Numbered from the stretch's first letter, positions 8,701 to 18,838 are shown. The stretch: 43,247 nt of DNA from Flavonifractor plautii ATCC 29863 (GCF_000239295.1 NZ_JH417804.1:7426-50672); one strand, 5' to 3'. The notes: generated by a model not told the origin, from the sequence alone. Made by a program: numbers and translations.

Positions 8701-8708
8701 AGGAAAGG
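8701..8708 (+). promoter_or_regulatory. cbiM ribosome-binding site, candidate target of the riboswitch
   Basis: AGGAAAGG lies directly before ATG 8709 and nine bases before ATG 8718, so it favours 8718 as the true start. Its first bases can pair with CCTA at 8689-8692. Confidence 0.6.
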
Positions 8709-8717
8709 ATGAAACAC

Positions 8718-9437
8718 ATGATGAATCAACGAAACACAAGGCTTCTGCGCACGGCGGCGGTGCTCGTCGGCCTGCTGGGCGTACTCACCATGAGCGCCTC
8801 GGCCATGCACATTGCCGAGGGCTACCTGCCGGTGGGCTGGGCCGCCGGCTGGGGCGTGGTATGCGTCCCCTTTGTGGTGGCGGGCTTCCTCTCCATCCAG
8901 AAGAAGGTCGCCCAGGCCCCCAAGGCCAAAATCCTGTTGGCGATGTGCGGAGCGTTCGCCTTCGTGCTCTCCGCGCTGAAAATCCCCTCCTTTGAAGGTT
9001 CCTGCTCCCACCCCACCGGCGTGGGGCTGGGCGCCATCCTGTTCGGGCCCATGACCATGGCGGTGCTGGGGCTGATCGTCCTGCTGTTCCAGGCCCTGCT
9101 GCTGGCCCACGGCGGCCTGACCACCCTGGGGGCCAACACCTTTTCCATGGCCATCGCCGGCCCCATCGTGTCCTGGGCGGTCTACAAGCTGCTGCGCAAG
9201 GCAAACGCCCCGGCGGCAGTGGCGGTCTTCGCCGCGGCCGCGCTGGGCGACCTGTTCACCTATGTGGTGACCTCGGTGCAGCTGGGCGTGGTTCACGGCG
9301 GCATTGGGAAATTCCTGATGATATTCGCCGTCACCCAGATCCCCCTGGCCATCGCCGAGGGCCTGCTGACCGTGGTGGTGTTCAACGTGCTGGAGAAGTA
9401 CAGCCGGGAAGAGCTCCACGCCCTGTGCGTGCTGTAA
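8718..9437 (+). CDS. cbiM: Cobalt ECF transporter, substrate-binding membrane subunit
   Basis: CbiM is the S-component of the CbiMNQO cobalt importer. The protein (239 residues from this start) has a cleavable-looking leader, a basic N-terminus then a hydrophobic stretch ending MSASA, just before MHIAEGYLP. In related NikM/CbiM proteins the exposed Met-His of that segment forms the metal site. It has further motifs [18 protein letters not shown]-like (here [12 protein letters not shown]) and [18 protein letters not shown], and about six membrane helices. ATG 8718 is chosen on RBS spacing; ATG 8709 and 8721 are alternatives. It is the first gene behind the cobalamin riboswitch. Confidence 0.95.
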   Translation: MMNQRNTRLLRTAAVLVGLLGVLTMSASAMHIAEGYLPVGWAAGWGVVCVPFVVAGFLSIQKKVAQAPKAKILLAMCGAFAFVLSALKIPSFEGSCSHPTGVGLGAILFGPMTMAVLGLIVLLFQALLLAHGGLTTLGANTFSMAIAGPIVSWAVYKLLRKANAPAAVAVFAAAALGDLFTYVVTSVQLGVVHGGIGKFLMIFAVTQIPLAIAEGLLTVVVFNVLEKYSREELHALCVL

Positions 9438-9450
9438 GGAGGGAACCGGA

Positions 9451-9741
9451 ATGAAGGTATGGCAGAAAAATCTGATCCTGATCGTGCTGGTGGTGCTGCT
9501 GGCGGCGCTGCCGCTGTGGCTGCTGCCCGACGCCGAGTTCGGCGGCGCGGACGGCCAGGCGGAGGAAGCGATCCTGGAGCTTCAGCCCGACTATGAGCCC
9601 TGGTTTGAGCCGATTCTGGAGCCGGCCAGCGGCGAGGTGGAGTCCCTCCTCTTCGCCCTCCAGGCCGCCATCGGCGCGGGCGTGGTGGGCTTCGTCCTGG
9701 GCCGCATCACCAAAAAGCCGGAGAAGAGGGAGCAGGGCTGA
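9451..9741 (+). CDS. cbiN: Cobalt ECF transporter accessory subunit
   Basis: CbiN is the small two-helix protein that helps CbiM capture cobalt. The 96-residue protein has a membrane segment at about residues 8-25, an extracytoplasmic loop with GGADGQAEE and YEPWFEPI, then SGEVESLLFALQAAIGAG leading into the second membrane helix and a basic tail. These are the family signatures. It follows cbiM by 13 bases and shares one base with the start of cbiQ. Confidence 0.95.
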   Translation: MKVWQKNLILIVLVVLLAALPLWLLPDAEFGGADGQAEEAILELQPDYEPWFEPILEPASGEVESLLFALQAAIGAGVVGFVLGRITKKPEKREQG

Positions 9742-10520
9742 TGGGAACCGACCGCTACGCCTATCAATCGCGGCTGCGGCGGATCTCCCCCATGCCGAAG
9801 CTGCTTCTGACCGGCTCGGCGCTGGTGCTCTGCCTGCTCTGCGACAGCGTAACGGTCGGCCTGGTCACCCTGCTGGCGATGTGGGGACTGGTTACCGCCC
9901 TGGGCGGGCTCAGCCCCCGCGTCTTCCTGCGGTTTCTGTGCGTCCCGATGGCCTTCCTGGCCATCGGATGCGTGACGATCCTGATCAACAGCTACCCCCA
10001 GGGCGCGCCGGTGCTACTTGCCGTGCCGGTGGGGGAGCGGCTGTGGGGCTTTGACCGGGCGGCGCTGCTCCGGGCCGGGCGGCTGTTCTGCAAGGCGGTG
10101 GGGGCGGTGGGGGCCATGTACTTCCTGGCACTGAATACCCCGGTGACCGATGTGACCATGGCGCTGGAGCGGCTGCACGTACCCCACCTGCTGGTGGAGC
10201 TGATGGAGCTGATCTACCGCTTTATCTTTGTCCTGACCGAGACCGCCTCCCGCATCCGCCTGGCTCAGGAGTCCCGGCTGGGCTATCAGGGGGTGCGCCG
10301 CTCCCTGTCCTCCCTGGGCACCCTGGCCTCCATGGTGTTTCTCCGGGCGTGGCGGAAGGCGGACCGGGTGTATACCGCCCTGGAGTCCCGCGGCTACAGC
10401 GGAAGCCTGGTCACCCTGTCCGGCGGCTATGCGCGGGGGGCGTGGCTCTACCCGCTGACGGCGGCGGTGGCGGCGGTTCAGCTGACGGCATGGTATCTCG
10501 AGAGGAGCGTGATGGGATGA
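9741..10520 (+). CDS. cbiQ: Cobalt ECF transporter transmembrane (T) subunit
   Basis: CbiQ is the T-component that couples the ATPase to CbiM. The 259-residue protein begins with a basic IDRYAYQS-like start (here TDRYAYQSRLRRISP), typical of CbiQ. It has several membrane helices, and two Ala/Ser-Arg-Gly coupling motifs are visible: AQESRLGYQG and ALESRGYSGS. The start overlaps the cbiN stop (TGATG) and its stop overlaps the cbiO start (ATGA), so the transporter subunits are probably made in fixed ratio. Confidence 0.95.
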   Translation: MGTDRYAYQSRLRRISPMPKLLLTGSALVLCLLCDSVTVGLVTLLAMWGLVTALGGLSPRVFLRFLCVPMAFLAIGCVTILINSYPQGAPVLLAVPVGERLWGFDRAALLRAGRLFCKAVGAVGAMYFLALNTPVTDVTMALERLHVPHLLVELMELIYRFIFVLTETASRIRLAQESRLGYQGVRRSLSSLGTLASMVFLRAWRKADRVYTALESRGYSGSLVTLSGGYARGAWLYPLTAAVAAVQLTAWYLERSVMG

Positions 10521-11371
10521 TGGAGGCCGCGATTGAGGCCAGAGAGCTGCGCTATACCTATGAGGACGGCACGGCGGCGCTGAAGGGCATCAACCTCCGG
10601 GCCGAACGGGGAAAGATCACGGGCATCCTGGGGGCCAACGGGGCGGGCAAGTCCACCCTGTTTCTGAACCTCAACGGCGTGCTCCAGCCGTCCGCCGGGG
10701 AGATCCTGCTGGACGGCGCGCCGGTGAAGCGGGACCGGAAGGGCCTGACCGAGCTGCGCCGCCGGGTAGGCATCGTGTTCCAGGATCCGGACGACCAGCT
10801 CTTCTCCGCCGACGTGTACCGGGACATCTCCTTCGGCGCGGTCAACCTGGGCCTGCCCGAGGCGGAGGTGCGCCGCCGGGTGGAGGCGGCCATGGAGCGC
10901 ACCGGAGTGTCCCACCTGCGGGACAAGCCCACCCACGCCCTCTCCTTCGGGCAGAAGAAGCGGGCGGCCATCGCCGGCGTGCTGGTCATGGAGCCGGAGG
11001 TGCTGATTCTGGACGAGCCCACCGCCGGGCTGGACCCCCAGGGGGTGAGCGATCTGCTGGAGTTGCTGGCCAGCCTGCGGGACGGCCTGGGCATGACCAT
11101 TCTCATGGCCACCCACGACATGGACGTGGTGCCCCTGTGCTGCGACTACGCCTATCTGCTGGGCGGGGGAAGCGTGCTGGCCCGGGGGACGCCGGAGGAG
11201 CTGTTTGCCCAGGCGGAGCTGCTGCGGGCCAACCACCTGCGCCTGCCCCGCATCGCCCACCTGATGGCGATTCTCCGCGACCGGGACGGCCTGGACGTGG
11301 CCCCGGTGGGCACCATTGGGGCGGCCCGGCGGGAGCTGCTGCGATTGTTGAAACAGGAGGAGTTATTGTGA
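10517..11371 (+). CDS. cbiO: Cobalt ECF transporter ATP-binding subunit
   Basis: CbiO powers cobalt import by ATP hydrolysis. The protein (284 residues) has Walker A GANGAGKST at 39-47, the Q-loop VFQDPDDQLF characteristic of ECF ATPases, the CbiO-type signature LSFGQKKR, Walker B VLILDEPTAGLDP and the switch histidine in MATHDMD. Two adjacent in-frame ATGs (10517 and 10520) are possible starts; the first overlaps the cbiQ stop. The C-terminal extension of about 50 residues after the ATPase core is usual in CbiO. It ends in a GTGA overlap with cbiL. Confidence 0.96.
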   Translation: MMEAAIEARELRYTYEDGTAALKGINLRAERGKITGILGANGAGKSTLFLNLNGVLQPSAGEILLDGAPVKRDRKGLTELRRRVGIVFQDPDDQLFSADVYRDISFGAVNLGLPEAEVRRRVEAAMERTGVSHLRDKPTHALSFGQKKRAAIAGVLVMEPEVLILDEPTAGLDPQGVSDLLELLASLRDGLGMTILMATHDMDVVPLCCDYAYLLGGGSVLARGTPEELFAQAELLRANHLRLPRIAHLMAILRDRDGLDVAPVGTIGAARRELLRLLKQEELL

Positions 11372-12063
11372 AACGAGGCATTCTGTACGGCGTCGGAGTG
11401 GGCCCCGGCGATCCGGAACTGATCACCCGCAAGGCCCAGCGGATCATCGCCCAGGCGGCGGTGCTGGCGGTGCCCGACAAGGGCAGCGGGGAGAAGACCG
11501 CGCTGACCATCGCCGGCGAGCTGGCCGAGGGGAAGGAGATTCTCCTCTGCGACGCCCCCATGGTGCGGGACGAGGCCGCCCTGGACGCGGCCTATGAGGC
11601 CAACGCCGACCGGGTGTGCGCCCTGTTGGACGGGGGGAAGGACGTGGCCTTCCTCACCCTGGGCGATCCCACCGTCTACTCCACCTACCTCTACCTCCAC
11701 CGCAAGGTGACGGCCCGGGGGTATGAGGCGGAGATCATCCCCGGCGTACCCTCCTTCTGCGCGGTGGCGGCCCGGCTGGGCAGCGCCCTGTGCGAGAAAT
11801 CGGAGCGGCTGCTCATTGTCCCCGCCTCCCACAAGGACGTGGACGACTGCCTGGACGTGGACGCCAACCTGGTGTTCATGAAGGCGGGCCGGGAGATCGG
11901 CGCGCTGAAGGAGAAGCTGGCGGAGAAGGGCCTGCTGGAGCGGGCGTCCATGGTGGCCAACTGCGGCATGGAGGGGGAGGCGGTCTACCCCCGCTTCGCC
12001 GAGCTGACCGATGGCAGCGGCTACTTCTCCGTGGTGCTGGTGAAGAAGGGGGAAGAGGCTTGA
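11368..12063 (+). CDS. cbiL: Cobalt-factor II / precorrin-2 C20-methyltransferase
   Basis: CbiL uses S-adenosylmethionine to methylate C-20 of cobalt-factor II, the first corrin-specific methylation. The 231-residue protein has the tetrapyrrole methylase fold with YGVGVGPGDPELITRKA at the N-terminus, LTLGDPTVYSTY, IIPGVPSFCAVAARLG and VFMKAG motifs. It starts at GTG 11368, preceded by ACAGGAGGAG and overlapping the cbiO stop. It is separated from the other corrin ring genes and lies downstream of the riboswitch with the cobalt transporter. Confidence 0.95.
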   Translation: MKRGILYGVGVGPGDPELITRKAQRIIAQAAVLAVPDKGSGEKTALTIAGELAEGKEILLCDAPMVRDEAALDAAYEANADRVCALLDGGKDVAFLTLGDPTVYSTYLYLHRKVTARGYEAEIIPGVPSFCAVAARLGSALCEKSERLLIVPASHKDVDDCLDVDANLVFMKAGREIGALKEKLAEKGLLERASMVANCGMEGEAVYPRFAELTDGSGYFSVVLVKKGEEA

Positions 12064-13706
12064 ACATCCGTATGACCGGCCTGGACTGGCGGAAGGCCCC
12101 CATCGGTCTGCGGGAAGCCCTCTCCTTCACCCGGAGCCGGGTGGTGGAGCTGGACCGGCTGCTCCGGGCGGCGGAGGGGGTGGAGGGCTGCGTGCTCCTG
12201 TCCACCTGCAACCGCACGGAGCTCTACCTCTCCTGCGCCTCCGGGGCGGAGCCGGAGCCGGGGGCGCTGCTGTGCGCGGCGGCGGGGCTGCCCTACGCCC
12301 CCTTCGCCGGGGCCTTCGTCACCCGCACGGGGGAGGAGGCCGCCCGGCACCTGATGGAGGTGGCCGGCGGCCTGCGCTCCCAGATCTGGGGGGAGGATCA
12401 GATCCTCACCCAGGTGAAGGGGGCGGCGGCCGCCGCCCGGGAGGCCGGCACGGCGGACGGGGTGCTGGAGATCCTGTTCCGCAACGCCGCCGCCGCAGGT
12501 AAGGAGATCAAGACCAAGGTGCCCCTCACCGGAGTGCCCCGCTCCGCGGCCCAGAGCGCGGTGGAGCGGCTGGCGCGGGACGCAGGGGGCCTGGAGGGCA
12601 AGCGGGCCCTGGTCATCGGCAACGGGGAGATGGGCCGCCTGTCCGCCGCTCTGCTCCACCGGCTGGGGTGCGCCGTCACCGTCACCCTGCGCACCTACCG
12701 CCACGGGGAGACCGTGGTGCCCGCCGGGTGCGCCGTGGCCCCCTATGAGGAGCGCTACGCCGCCATGAAGGGGGTGGACCTGCTCCTCTCCGCCACCACC
12801 AGCCCCCACTACACTATCTCCGCCCGGGAGCTGGCGGCGGTGGAGGACCACCCCCGCCTGCTGGCCGACCTGGCTATCCCCCGGGACATCGAGCCCGCCG
12901 TGGGGGAGCTGCCCGGCGTGACCCTCTACAACGTGGACTCCCTAGGGGTGGACACACGGCGGGAGGTGCCCGCCGCCGCCGCGGAGATCGTGGAGCGGCA
13001 CCTGGAGCAGATGGCCCAGTGGGAGAACTACCGCTCCTGCCTGCCCGGCCTGGAGCGGGTGAAGCAGGCGGTGGCCGCCCGGGTACTGTCCACCGATCTG
13101 GACGGCCCGGAGGCCAGGGGCCTGGTGGAGCTGGCCGTGGGGCGGGCGGTGGACCTCCTCTCCGGCGCGCTCAAGGAGAACCTGACGCCGGAGGAGCTGG
13201 AGCGCTGCGCCCGCAAGATCGAGGTACATACCGCCGCCAAACCCAGGTGGCCCCTGCCCGAGCAGCGGCCCCTCCGCTTCCCGCTGTTCGTCAATCTGGC
13301 GGGGGAGAAGGCGGTGGTCGTGGGCGGCGGGGCCGTCGCCTGCCGCCGGGCGGAGGTGCTCTCCCGCTTCGGCGCGGAGGTGACGGTGATCGCCCCCCGC
13401 TGTAAGACCCCGCCCCAGGGCATACAGTGGGAGGGGCGGCCCTATGCCCCCGGCGATCTGGCCGGGGCGGCCCTGGCAGTGGCCGCCACTGACGACCGCG
13501 CCGTCAACCGGGCGGTGGGGGAGGAGGCCCGCGCGCTGGGGATTCCGGTCAGCGTGGCCGACTGCCCGGAGGAGTGCACCTTCTTTTTCCCCGCCGTCTG
13601 TACCGGCGAGAATCTGGTGGCCGGGGTCATCGGCCGGGGCGACGACCACGCCCGCACCGCCCGGGCGGCCCGGGCTATCCGCAGCGCATTGGAGGGATTG
13701 GAATGA
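12060..13706 (+). CDS. hemA: Fusion: glutamyl-tRNA reductase (HemA) + precorrin-2 dehydrogenase (SirC)
   Basis: The 548-residue protein joins two enzymes at opposite ends of early tetrapyrrole synthesis. Residues 1 to about 400 are HemA, which reduces glutamyl-tRNA to glutamate-1-semialdehyde. GLDWRKAPIGLRE, STCNRTELYL with catalytic Cys50, WGEDQILTQVK and the NADPH-binding VIGNGEMG are visible. From about residue 405 a SirC/Met8-like domain follows, with FVNLAGEKAVVVGGGAVACR (NAD-binding), then VSVADCPEECTFFFPAV; it would oxidise precorrin-2 to sirohydrochlorin. Start TTG 12060 overlaps the cbiL stop (TTGA); ATG 12072 is an alternative. Such fusions are known from clostridia (for example Clostridium josui). 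The dimerisation part of HemA looks normal in length. Confidence 0.95.
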   Translation: MNIRMTGLDWRKAPIGLREALSFTRSRVVELDRLLRAAEGVEGCVLLSTCNRTELYLSCASGAEPEPGALLCAAAGLPYAPFAGAFVTRTGEEAARHLMEVAGGLRSQIWGEDQILTQVKGAAAAAREAGTADGVLEILFRNAAAAGKEIKTKVPLTGVPRSAAQSAVERLARDAGGLEGKRALVIGNGEMGRLSAALLHRLGCAVTVTLRTYRHGETVVPAGCAVAPYEERYAAMKGVDLLLSATTSPHYTISARELAAVEDHPRLLADLAIPRDIEPAVGELPGVTLYNVDSLGVDTRREVPAAAAEIVERHLEQMAQWENYRSCLPGLERVKQAVAARVLSTDLDGPEARGLVELAVGRAVDLLSGALKENLTPEELERCARKIEVHTAAKPRWPLPEQRPLRFPLFVNLAGEKAVVVGGGAVACRRAEVLSRFGAEVTVIAPRCKTPPQGIQWEGRPYAPGDLAGAALAVAATDDRAVNRAVGEEARALGIPVSVADCPEECTFFFPAVCTGENLVAGVIGRGDDHARTARAARAIRSALEGLE

Positions 13707-14593
13707 AGACCATACGTGTCGGCAGCCGGGAGAGCCGGCTGGCGGTGGTGCAGTCCGAGCTGGTGATGGACGCCATCCGCGCCGCCCACCCGGAGGTGGG
13801 GCTGGAGCTGGTGACCATGAAGACCACCGGCGACAAGATACTGGACCGCACCCTGGACAAGGTGGGAGGCAAGGGCCTCTTTGTCAAGGAGCTGGACGCC
13901 GCCCTGCTGGACGGCCGGGTGGATCTGACCGTCCATAGCTGCAAGGATCTCCCCATGGAGGAGGACCCCCGCATCCCCCTGGCGGGCTTCTCACGCCGGG
14001 AGGACCCCCGGGACGTGCTGGTGCTGCCCCAGGGGGCGGAGGAGCTGGACCCCTCCAGGCCCATCGGCTGCGCCTCCGCCCGGCGGGCGGTGCAGCTGCG
14101 GGCGCTGTTTCCCGGCGTGGCGGTGGCCCCGGTGCGGGGCAACGTGCTCACCCGCCTGCGCAAACTGGACGAGGGGCAGTTCTCCGCCCTGGTGCTGGCC
14201 GCCGCCGGCCTCAAGCGGCTGGGGCTGGAGGAGCGCATCACCCGGTACTTCACGGTGGAAGAGCTGCTCCCCGCGGCGGGTCAGGGCATTTTGGCCCTCC
14301 AGACCCGGGCGGGGGAGGAGCTGTCTTACCTGGACGGCGTGCTGGACGCCGACGGGACCGACTGCGCCCGGGCCGAGCGGGCCTTTGTCCGCGCCCTGGA
14401 CGGGGGCTGCTCCGCCCCCATTGCGGCCCATGCCCGGCTGGAGGGCGATACCGTGACCATAGACGGACTGTATGTAACCGACGCGGGCGAAGTGCGGCGG
14501 GGGCGGCTCAGCGGCCCCCGCGCCCAGGGGGAGGATCTGGGGAAAGCCCTGGCCCGTCAGATCAAGGAGGGCTGCGTATGCCTGGAAAAGTGA
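13703..14593 (+). CDS. hemC: Hydroxymethylbilane synthase (porphobilinogen deaminase)
   Basis: HemC polymerises four porphobilinogen units into hydroxymethylbilane. The 296-residue protein has the N-terminal IRVGSRESRLAVVQ motif, KTTGDKILDRTLDKVGGKG, VHSCKDLPM, and ALDGGCSAPIAAHA with Cys236 as the attachment site of the dipyrromethane cofactor (Cys242 in E. coli). ATG 13703 overlaps the end of hemA-sirC (ATGA), and the last 16 bases overlap cobA-hemD. All of this fits a single translationally coupled message. Confidence 0.97.
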   Translation: MKTIRVGSRESRLAVVQSELVMDAIRAAHPEVGLELVTMKTTGDKILDRTLDKVGGKGLFVKELDAALLDGRVDLTVHSCKDLPMEEDPRIPLAGFSRREDPRDVLVLPQGAEELDPSRPIGCASARRAVQLRALFPGVAVAPVRGNVLTRLRKLDEGQFSALVLAAAGLKRLGLEERITRYFTVEELLPAAGQGILALQTRAGEELSYLDGVLDADGTDCARAERAFVRALDGGCSAPIAAHARLEGDTVTIDGLYVTDAGEVRRGRLSGPRAQGEDLGKALARQIKEGCVCLEK

Positions 14594-16065
14594 CACTGGT
14601 GGGGGCGGGTCCCGGCGACCCCGGCCTGCTGACCCGCAAGGGGCTGGAGGCCCTGGAGAGGGCCGATGTGGTGGTGTACGACCGGCTGGTCAGCCCCGCC
14701 ATCCTGGCCCTCATGCCCGAGGGGGCGGTGAAGATCAACGTGGGCAAGGAGGCGTCCCGCCACCCCGTGCCCCAGGAGCAGATCAACCAGATCCTGCTGG
14801 AGCAGGCTCAGCAGGGCCACAACGTGGTGCGCCTCAAGGGGGGCGACCCCTTCCTGTTCGGCCGGGGAGGGGAGGAGCTGGAGCTGCTGGCGGAGCACCG
14901 CATCCCCTTCGAGGAGGTGCCCGGCATCACCTCCGCCATCGCAGCCCCGGCCTATGGCGGCATCCCGGTGACCCACCGGGACTGCTGCTCCTCCCTGCAC
15001 ATCGTCACCGGCCACCAGCGGGCGGGGAAGGAGCTGGCCATCGACTTCGAGGCCCTGGTGCGCACCGGGGGCACCCTGGTCTTCCTCATGGGCGTGTCCG
15101 CCCTGCCCACCATCTGCGCCGGGCTGCTGGACGCGGGGATGGCTCCGGACACCCCCGCCGCCGTGGTGGAGCGGGGCACCACCCCCGCCCAGCGGCGGGT
15201 GAGCGCCATCCTGGCGGAGCTGCCCCGGGCGGCGGAAGCGGCCGCTGTCCAGAGCCCCGCCGTCATTGTGGTGGGGGGCGTGTGCGCCCTGGCCGACCAG
15301 TTCGACTGGTTCGACCACCTCCCCCTCAAGGGAAAGCGCGTGGTGGTCACCCGGCCCCGGGAGCGGGCCGGCACCCTGTCGGCCCGCCTGCGGGCGCTGG
15401 GGGCCGATGTGTGGGAGTACCCCTGCATCGCCACCGTGCCCATCACCCCCTGCACTGCCGTGGACGGGGCGCTGGAGCGGCTGTCCGGCTATGAGTGGCT
15501 GGCCCTCACCAGCCCCGCCGGAGTGGACGCGGTGTGGGCCTGCCTGGACGGGAAGGGCCTGGACGCCCGCGCCCTGGGCGGGGTGAAGCTGGCCGCCATC
15601 GGCCCCGGCACCGCCAAGGCCCTGGCCGGACACGGACTGCGGGCCGACTACGTGCCCGAGGTCTACGATGCGGCCCACTTGGGGGCCGGTCTGCCCGCCC
15701 GGGGCCGGGTGCTCATTCTCCGGGCGGAGGAGGGCTCCCCCGCCTTGACAGAGGCCCTGAAGGGGCGTAACATTGGGTATGACGACGTGGCCTGCTACCG
15801 CACCGTGTACGAGAACCCCCGCTCCGACGAGCTGCGGGCGGCGGTGGAGTCCGGCGCGGCGGGGATCGTCACCTTCACCAGCGCCTCCACGGTCAAGGGG
15901 TTTGTCGCCTCCGTGGGGGAGGACGCGGACTTCTCCCGCATGGTGGGGGCCTGCATCGGGACGCAGACCGCCGCCGAGGCCCGGAAGCATGGCATCCCCG
16001 TAGCGGTGGCCCGGGAGGCCACCATGGACGCCCTGGTGGAATTGATTACCGCCCTGCGGGATTGA
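14578..16065 (+). CDS. cobA-hemD: Fusion: uroporphyrinogen-III C-methyltransferase (CobA) + uroporphyrinogen-III synthase (HemD)
   Basis: The 495-residue protein carries a CobA-type SAM methyltransferase at residues 1 to about 240, with VGAGPGDPGLLTRKG, VVYDRLVSP, GGDPFLFGRGGEE and GIPVTHRD. A HemD domain follows from about 250, with GKRVVVTRPRERAGTL at its start and TFTSASTVKGF near the end. HemD closes the tetrapyrrole ring; CobA then methylates it twice to precorrin-2, which the SirC domain of the preceding gene oxidises. This fusion is common in Firmicutes. The coupling of the two activities channels flux toward sirohydrochlorin and B12 rather than to protoporphyrin haem, for which no later genes are seen. 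Confidence 0.96.
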   Translation: MPGKVTLVGAGPGDPGLLTRKGLEALERADVVVYDRLVSPAILALMPEGAVKINVGKEASRHPVPQEQINQILLEQAQQGHNVVRLKGGDPFLFGRGGEELELLAEHRIPFEEVPGITSAIAAPAYGGIPVTHRDCCSSLHIVTGHQRAGKELAIDFEALVRTGGTLVFLMGVSALPTICAGLLDAGMAPDTPAAVVERGTTPAQRRVSAILAELPRAAEAAAVQSPAVIVVGGVCALADQFDWFDHLPLKGKRVVVTRPRERAGTLSARLRALGADVWEYPCIATVPITPCTAVDGALERLSGYEWLALTSPAGVDAVWACLDGKGLDARALGGVKLAAIGPGTAKALAGHGLRADYVPEVYDAAHLGAGLPARGRVLILRAEEGSPALTEALKGRNIGYDDVACYRTVYENPRSDELRAAVESGAAGIVTFTSASTVKGFVASVGEDADFSRMVGACIGTQTAAEARKHGIPVAVAREATMDALVELITALRD

Positions 16066-16081
16066 GAAAGGAAGCACATAT

Positions 16082-17064
16082 ATGGAACTCATTCAACGTC
16101 CCCGCCGCCTGCGGGGAAGCGACGCGGTGCGCCGCCTGTGCCGGGAGACCCGCCTGTCCCCCGACAGCCTGATCTACCCCATCTTCGTGGACGAGACCCT
16201 CCGCGGTAAGCGGCCCATCGAGGCCCTGCCCGGCCAGTTCCACTACGGCCTGGACGCGGTGTGTGAGGCGGTGTCCGACTGCCTGGCCGCCGGGGTGACC
16301 CACTGCATCCTCTTCGGCCTGCCCCGTGAGAAGGACGCCGTGGGCTCCTCCGCCTGGGCAAAGCACGGCGTGGTGCAGGAGGCCATCCGGGCCATCAAGG
16401 CCAAATACCCGAATTTCTATGTGATCACCGACGTGTGCATGTGCGAGTATACCGACCACGGCCACTGCGGCATCCTCTGCGGCCAGAGCGTGGACAACGA
16501 CAAGACCCTGGAGGTGCTGGCCAAGACCGCCCTGTCCCATGTGGAGGCGGGGGCGGACATGGTGGCCCCCTCCGACATGATGGACGGCCGGGTGGCCGCC
16601 ATCCGGGCCGTCCTGGACGAGCACGGCTATGAGACTACCCCCATCATGGCCTACTCCGCCAAGTACGCCTCCGCGTTCTACGGCCCCTTCCGGGCGGCGG
16701 CCGGCTCCGCCCCCTCCTTCGGCGACCGGAAGGGGTACCAGATGGACCCCCACAACCGCAAGGAGGCCCTCAAGGAGTGCGCCCTGGACGAGGCGGAAGG
16801 GGCGGATATCCTCATGGTCAAGCCCGCCCTGAGCTATCTGGACGTGATCCGCGAGTGCTCCGACGCCTTTGATCTGCCCATGTGCGCCTACTCCGTCTCC
16901 GGCGAGTACGCCATGATCAAGGCCGCCGGGGCGGCGGGGCTGGTGGACGAGTACCGCATCATGTGCGAGAGCGCCCTGTCCGTGTTCCGGGCCGGGGCCA
17001 ACATGCTCATCACCTACTATGCCAAGGAGCTCTCCCAGGCCATTCAGAAGGGGGACATCGGCTG

Positions 17065-17065
<1 letters not shown>
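16082..17065 (+). CDS. hemB: Delta-aminolevulinate dehydratase (porphobilinogen synthase)
   Basis: HemB condenses two 5-aminolevulinate molecules to porphobilinogen. The 327-residue protein shows the zinc-type cysteine cluster in DVCMCEYTDHGHCG, AYSAKYASAFYGPFR with Lys194 and MVKPALSYLD with Lys247, the two Schiff-base lysines, and QMDPHNRKEAL. These indicate a zinc-dependent enzyme. AGAAAGGAAG precedes the start. Its stop codon overlaps the hemL start (TGATG). Confidence 0.97.
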
Positions 17066-18345
<1,280 letters not shown>

Positions 18346-18353
18346 GTCAAACG

Positions 18354-18393
18354 AAAAACGGCCCCCGGAACCCATCAGGTTCCGGGGGCCGTT
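18354..18393 (-). terminator. Terminator between convergent hemL and rpiB
   Basis: A perfect 16-base stem (18357-18372 with 18378-18393) closes a five-base loop. On the - strand it is followed by TTTTT, a good intrinsic terminator for rpiB. On the + strand the T-run is weak (GTTCTGCGTT) but the stem probably still ends the hemL message. The - strand stop of rpiB is seven bases away. Confidence 0.9.
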
Positions 18394-18399
18394 CTGCGT

Positions 18400-18825
18400 T
18401 CAGCCTTCGATTTTGTCCACCCGCCGCTGGTGGCGGCCGCCCTCAAACGGGGTGTTGAGGAAGACGTCCACGATGCGGTCGGCCATATTGTTCCCGATCA
18501 GTCCACCGCCCATGGCCAGCATGTTGGCGTCGTTGTGCCGCCGGGTCATCTCGGCGGAGAGGGGCTCGCTGCACAGGGCACAGCGGATGCCCTTCACCTT
18601 GTTGGCGGCGATGGAGATGCCGATGCCCGTGGTGCAAATAACGATACCCCGGTCGCACGCGCCGGAGGCCACCGCCTCCGCAGCCGCCCGGCCGAAGTCG
18701 GGGTAGTCGCAGCTCTCTGCGGTGTAGCAGCCGAAGTCCTGATACTCCAGGCCGCGGGCGTCCAGGTACTCCATGACGTGGCGCTTGAGGGCGAGCCCTC
18801 CGTGGTCGGAACCCAATGCGATCAT
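18400..18825 (-). CDS. rpiB: Ribose-5-phosphate isomerase B
   Basis: RpiB interconverts ribose-5-phosphate and ribulose-5-phosphate in the pentose phosphate pathway. The 141-residue length is typical. It begins MIALGSDHGGLALK, has SCDYPDFG, the catalytic-cysteine motif CTTGIGISIAANK, and RRHNDANMLAMGG. The start at 18825 is supported by AAGGAGGAAA just upstream and by the need for SDHGG near the N-terminus. LacA/LacB-type sugar isomerases are related, but a single stand-alone gene favours RpiB. It is the last gene of the - strand group that starts with the heat-shock genes. Confidence 0.94.
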   Translation of the reverse strand: MIALGSDHGGLALKRHVMEYLDARGLEYQDFGCYTAESCDYPDFGRAAAEAVASGACDRGIVICTTGIGISIAANKVKGIRCALCSEPLSAEMTRRHNDANMLAMGGGLIGNNMADRIVDVFLNTPFEGGRHQRRVDKIEG

Positions 18826-18838
18826 ATATATTTCCTCC

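Noticed and set aside
10917-10970. CbiO signature LSFGQ instead of LSGGQ as a possible defect
   Set aside because: LSFGQKKR is the usual form in CbiO proteins, so it is not a loss of function.
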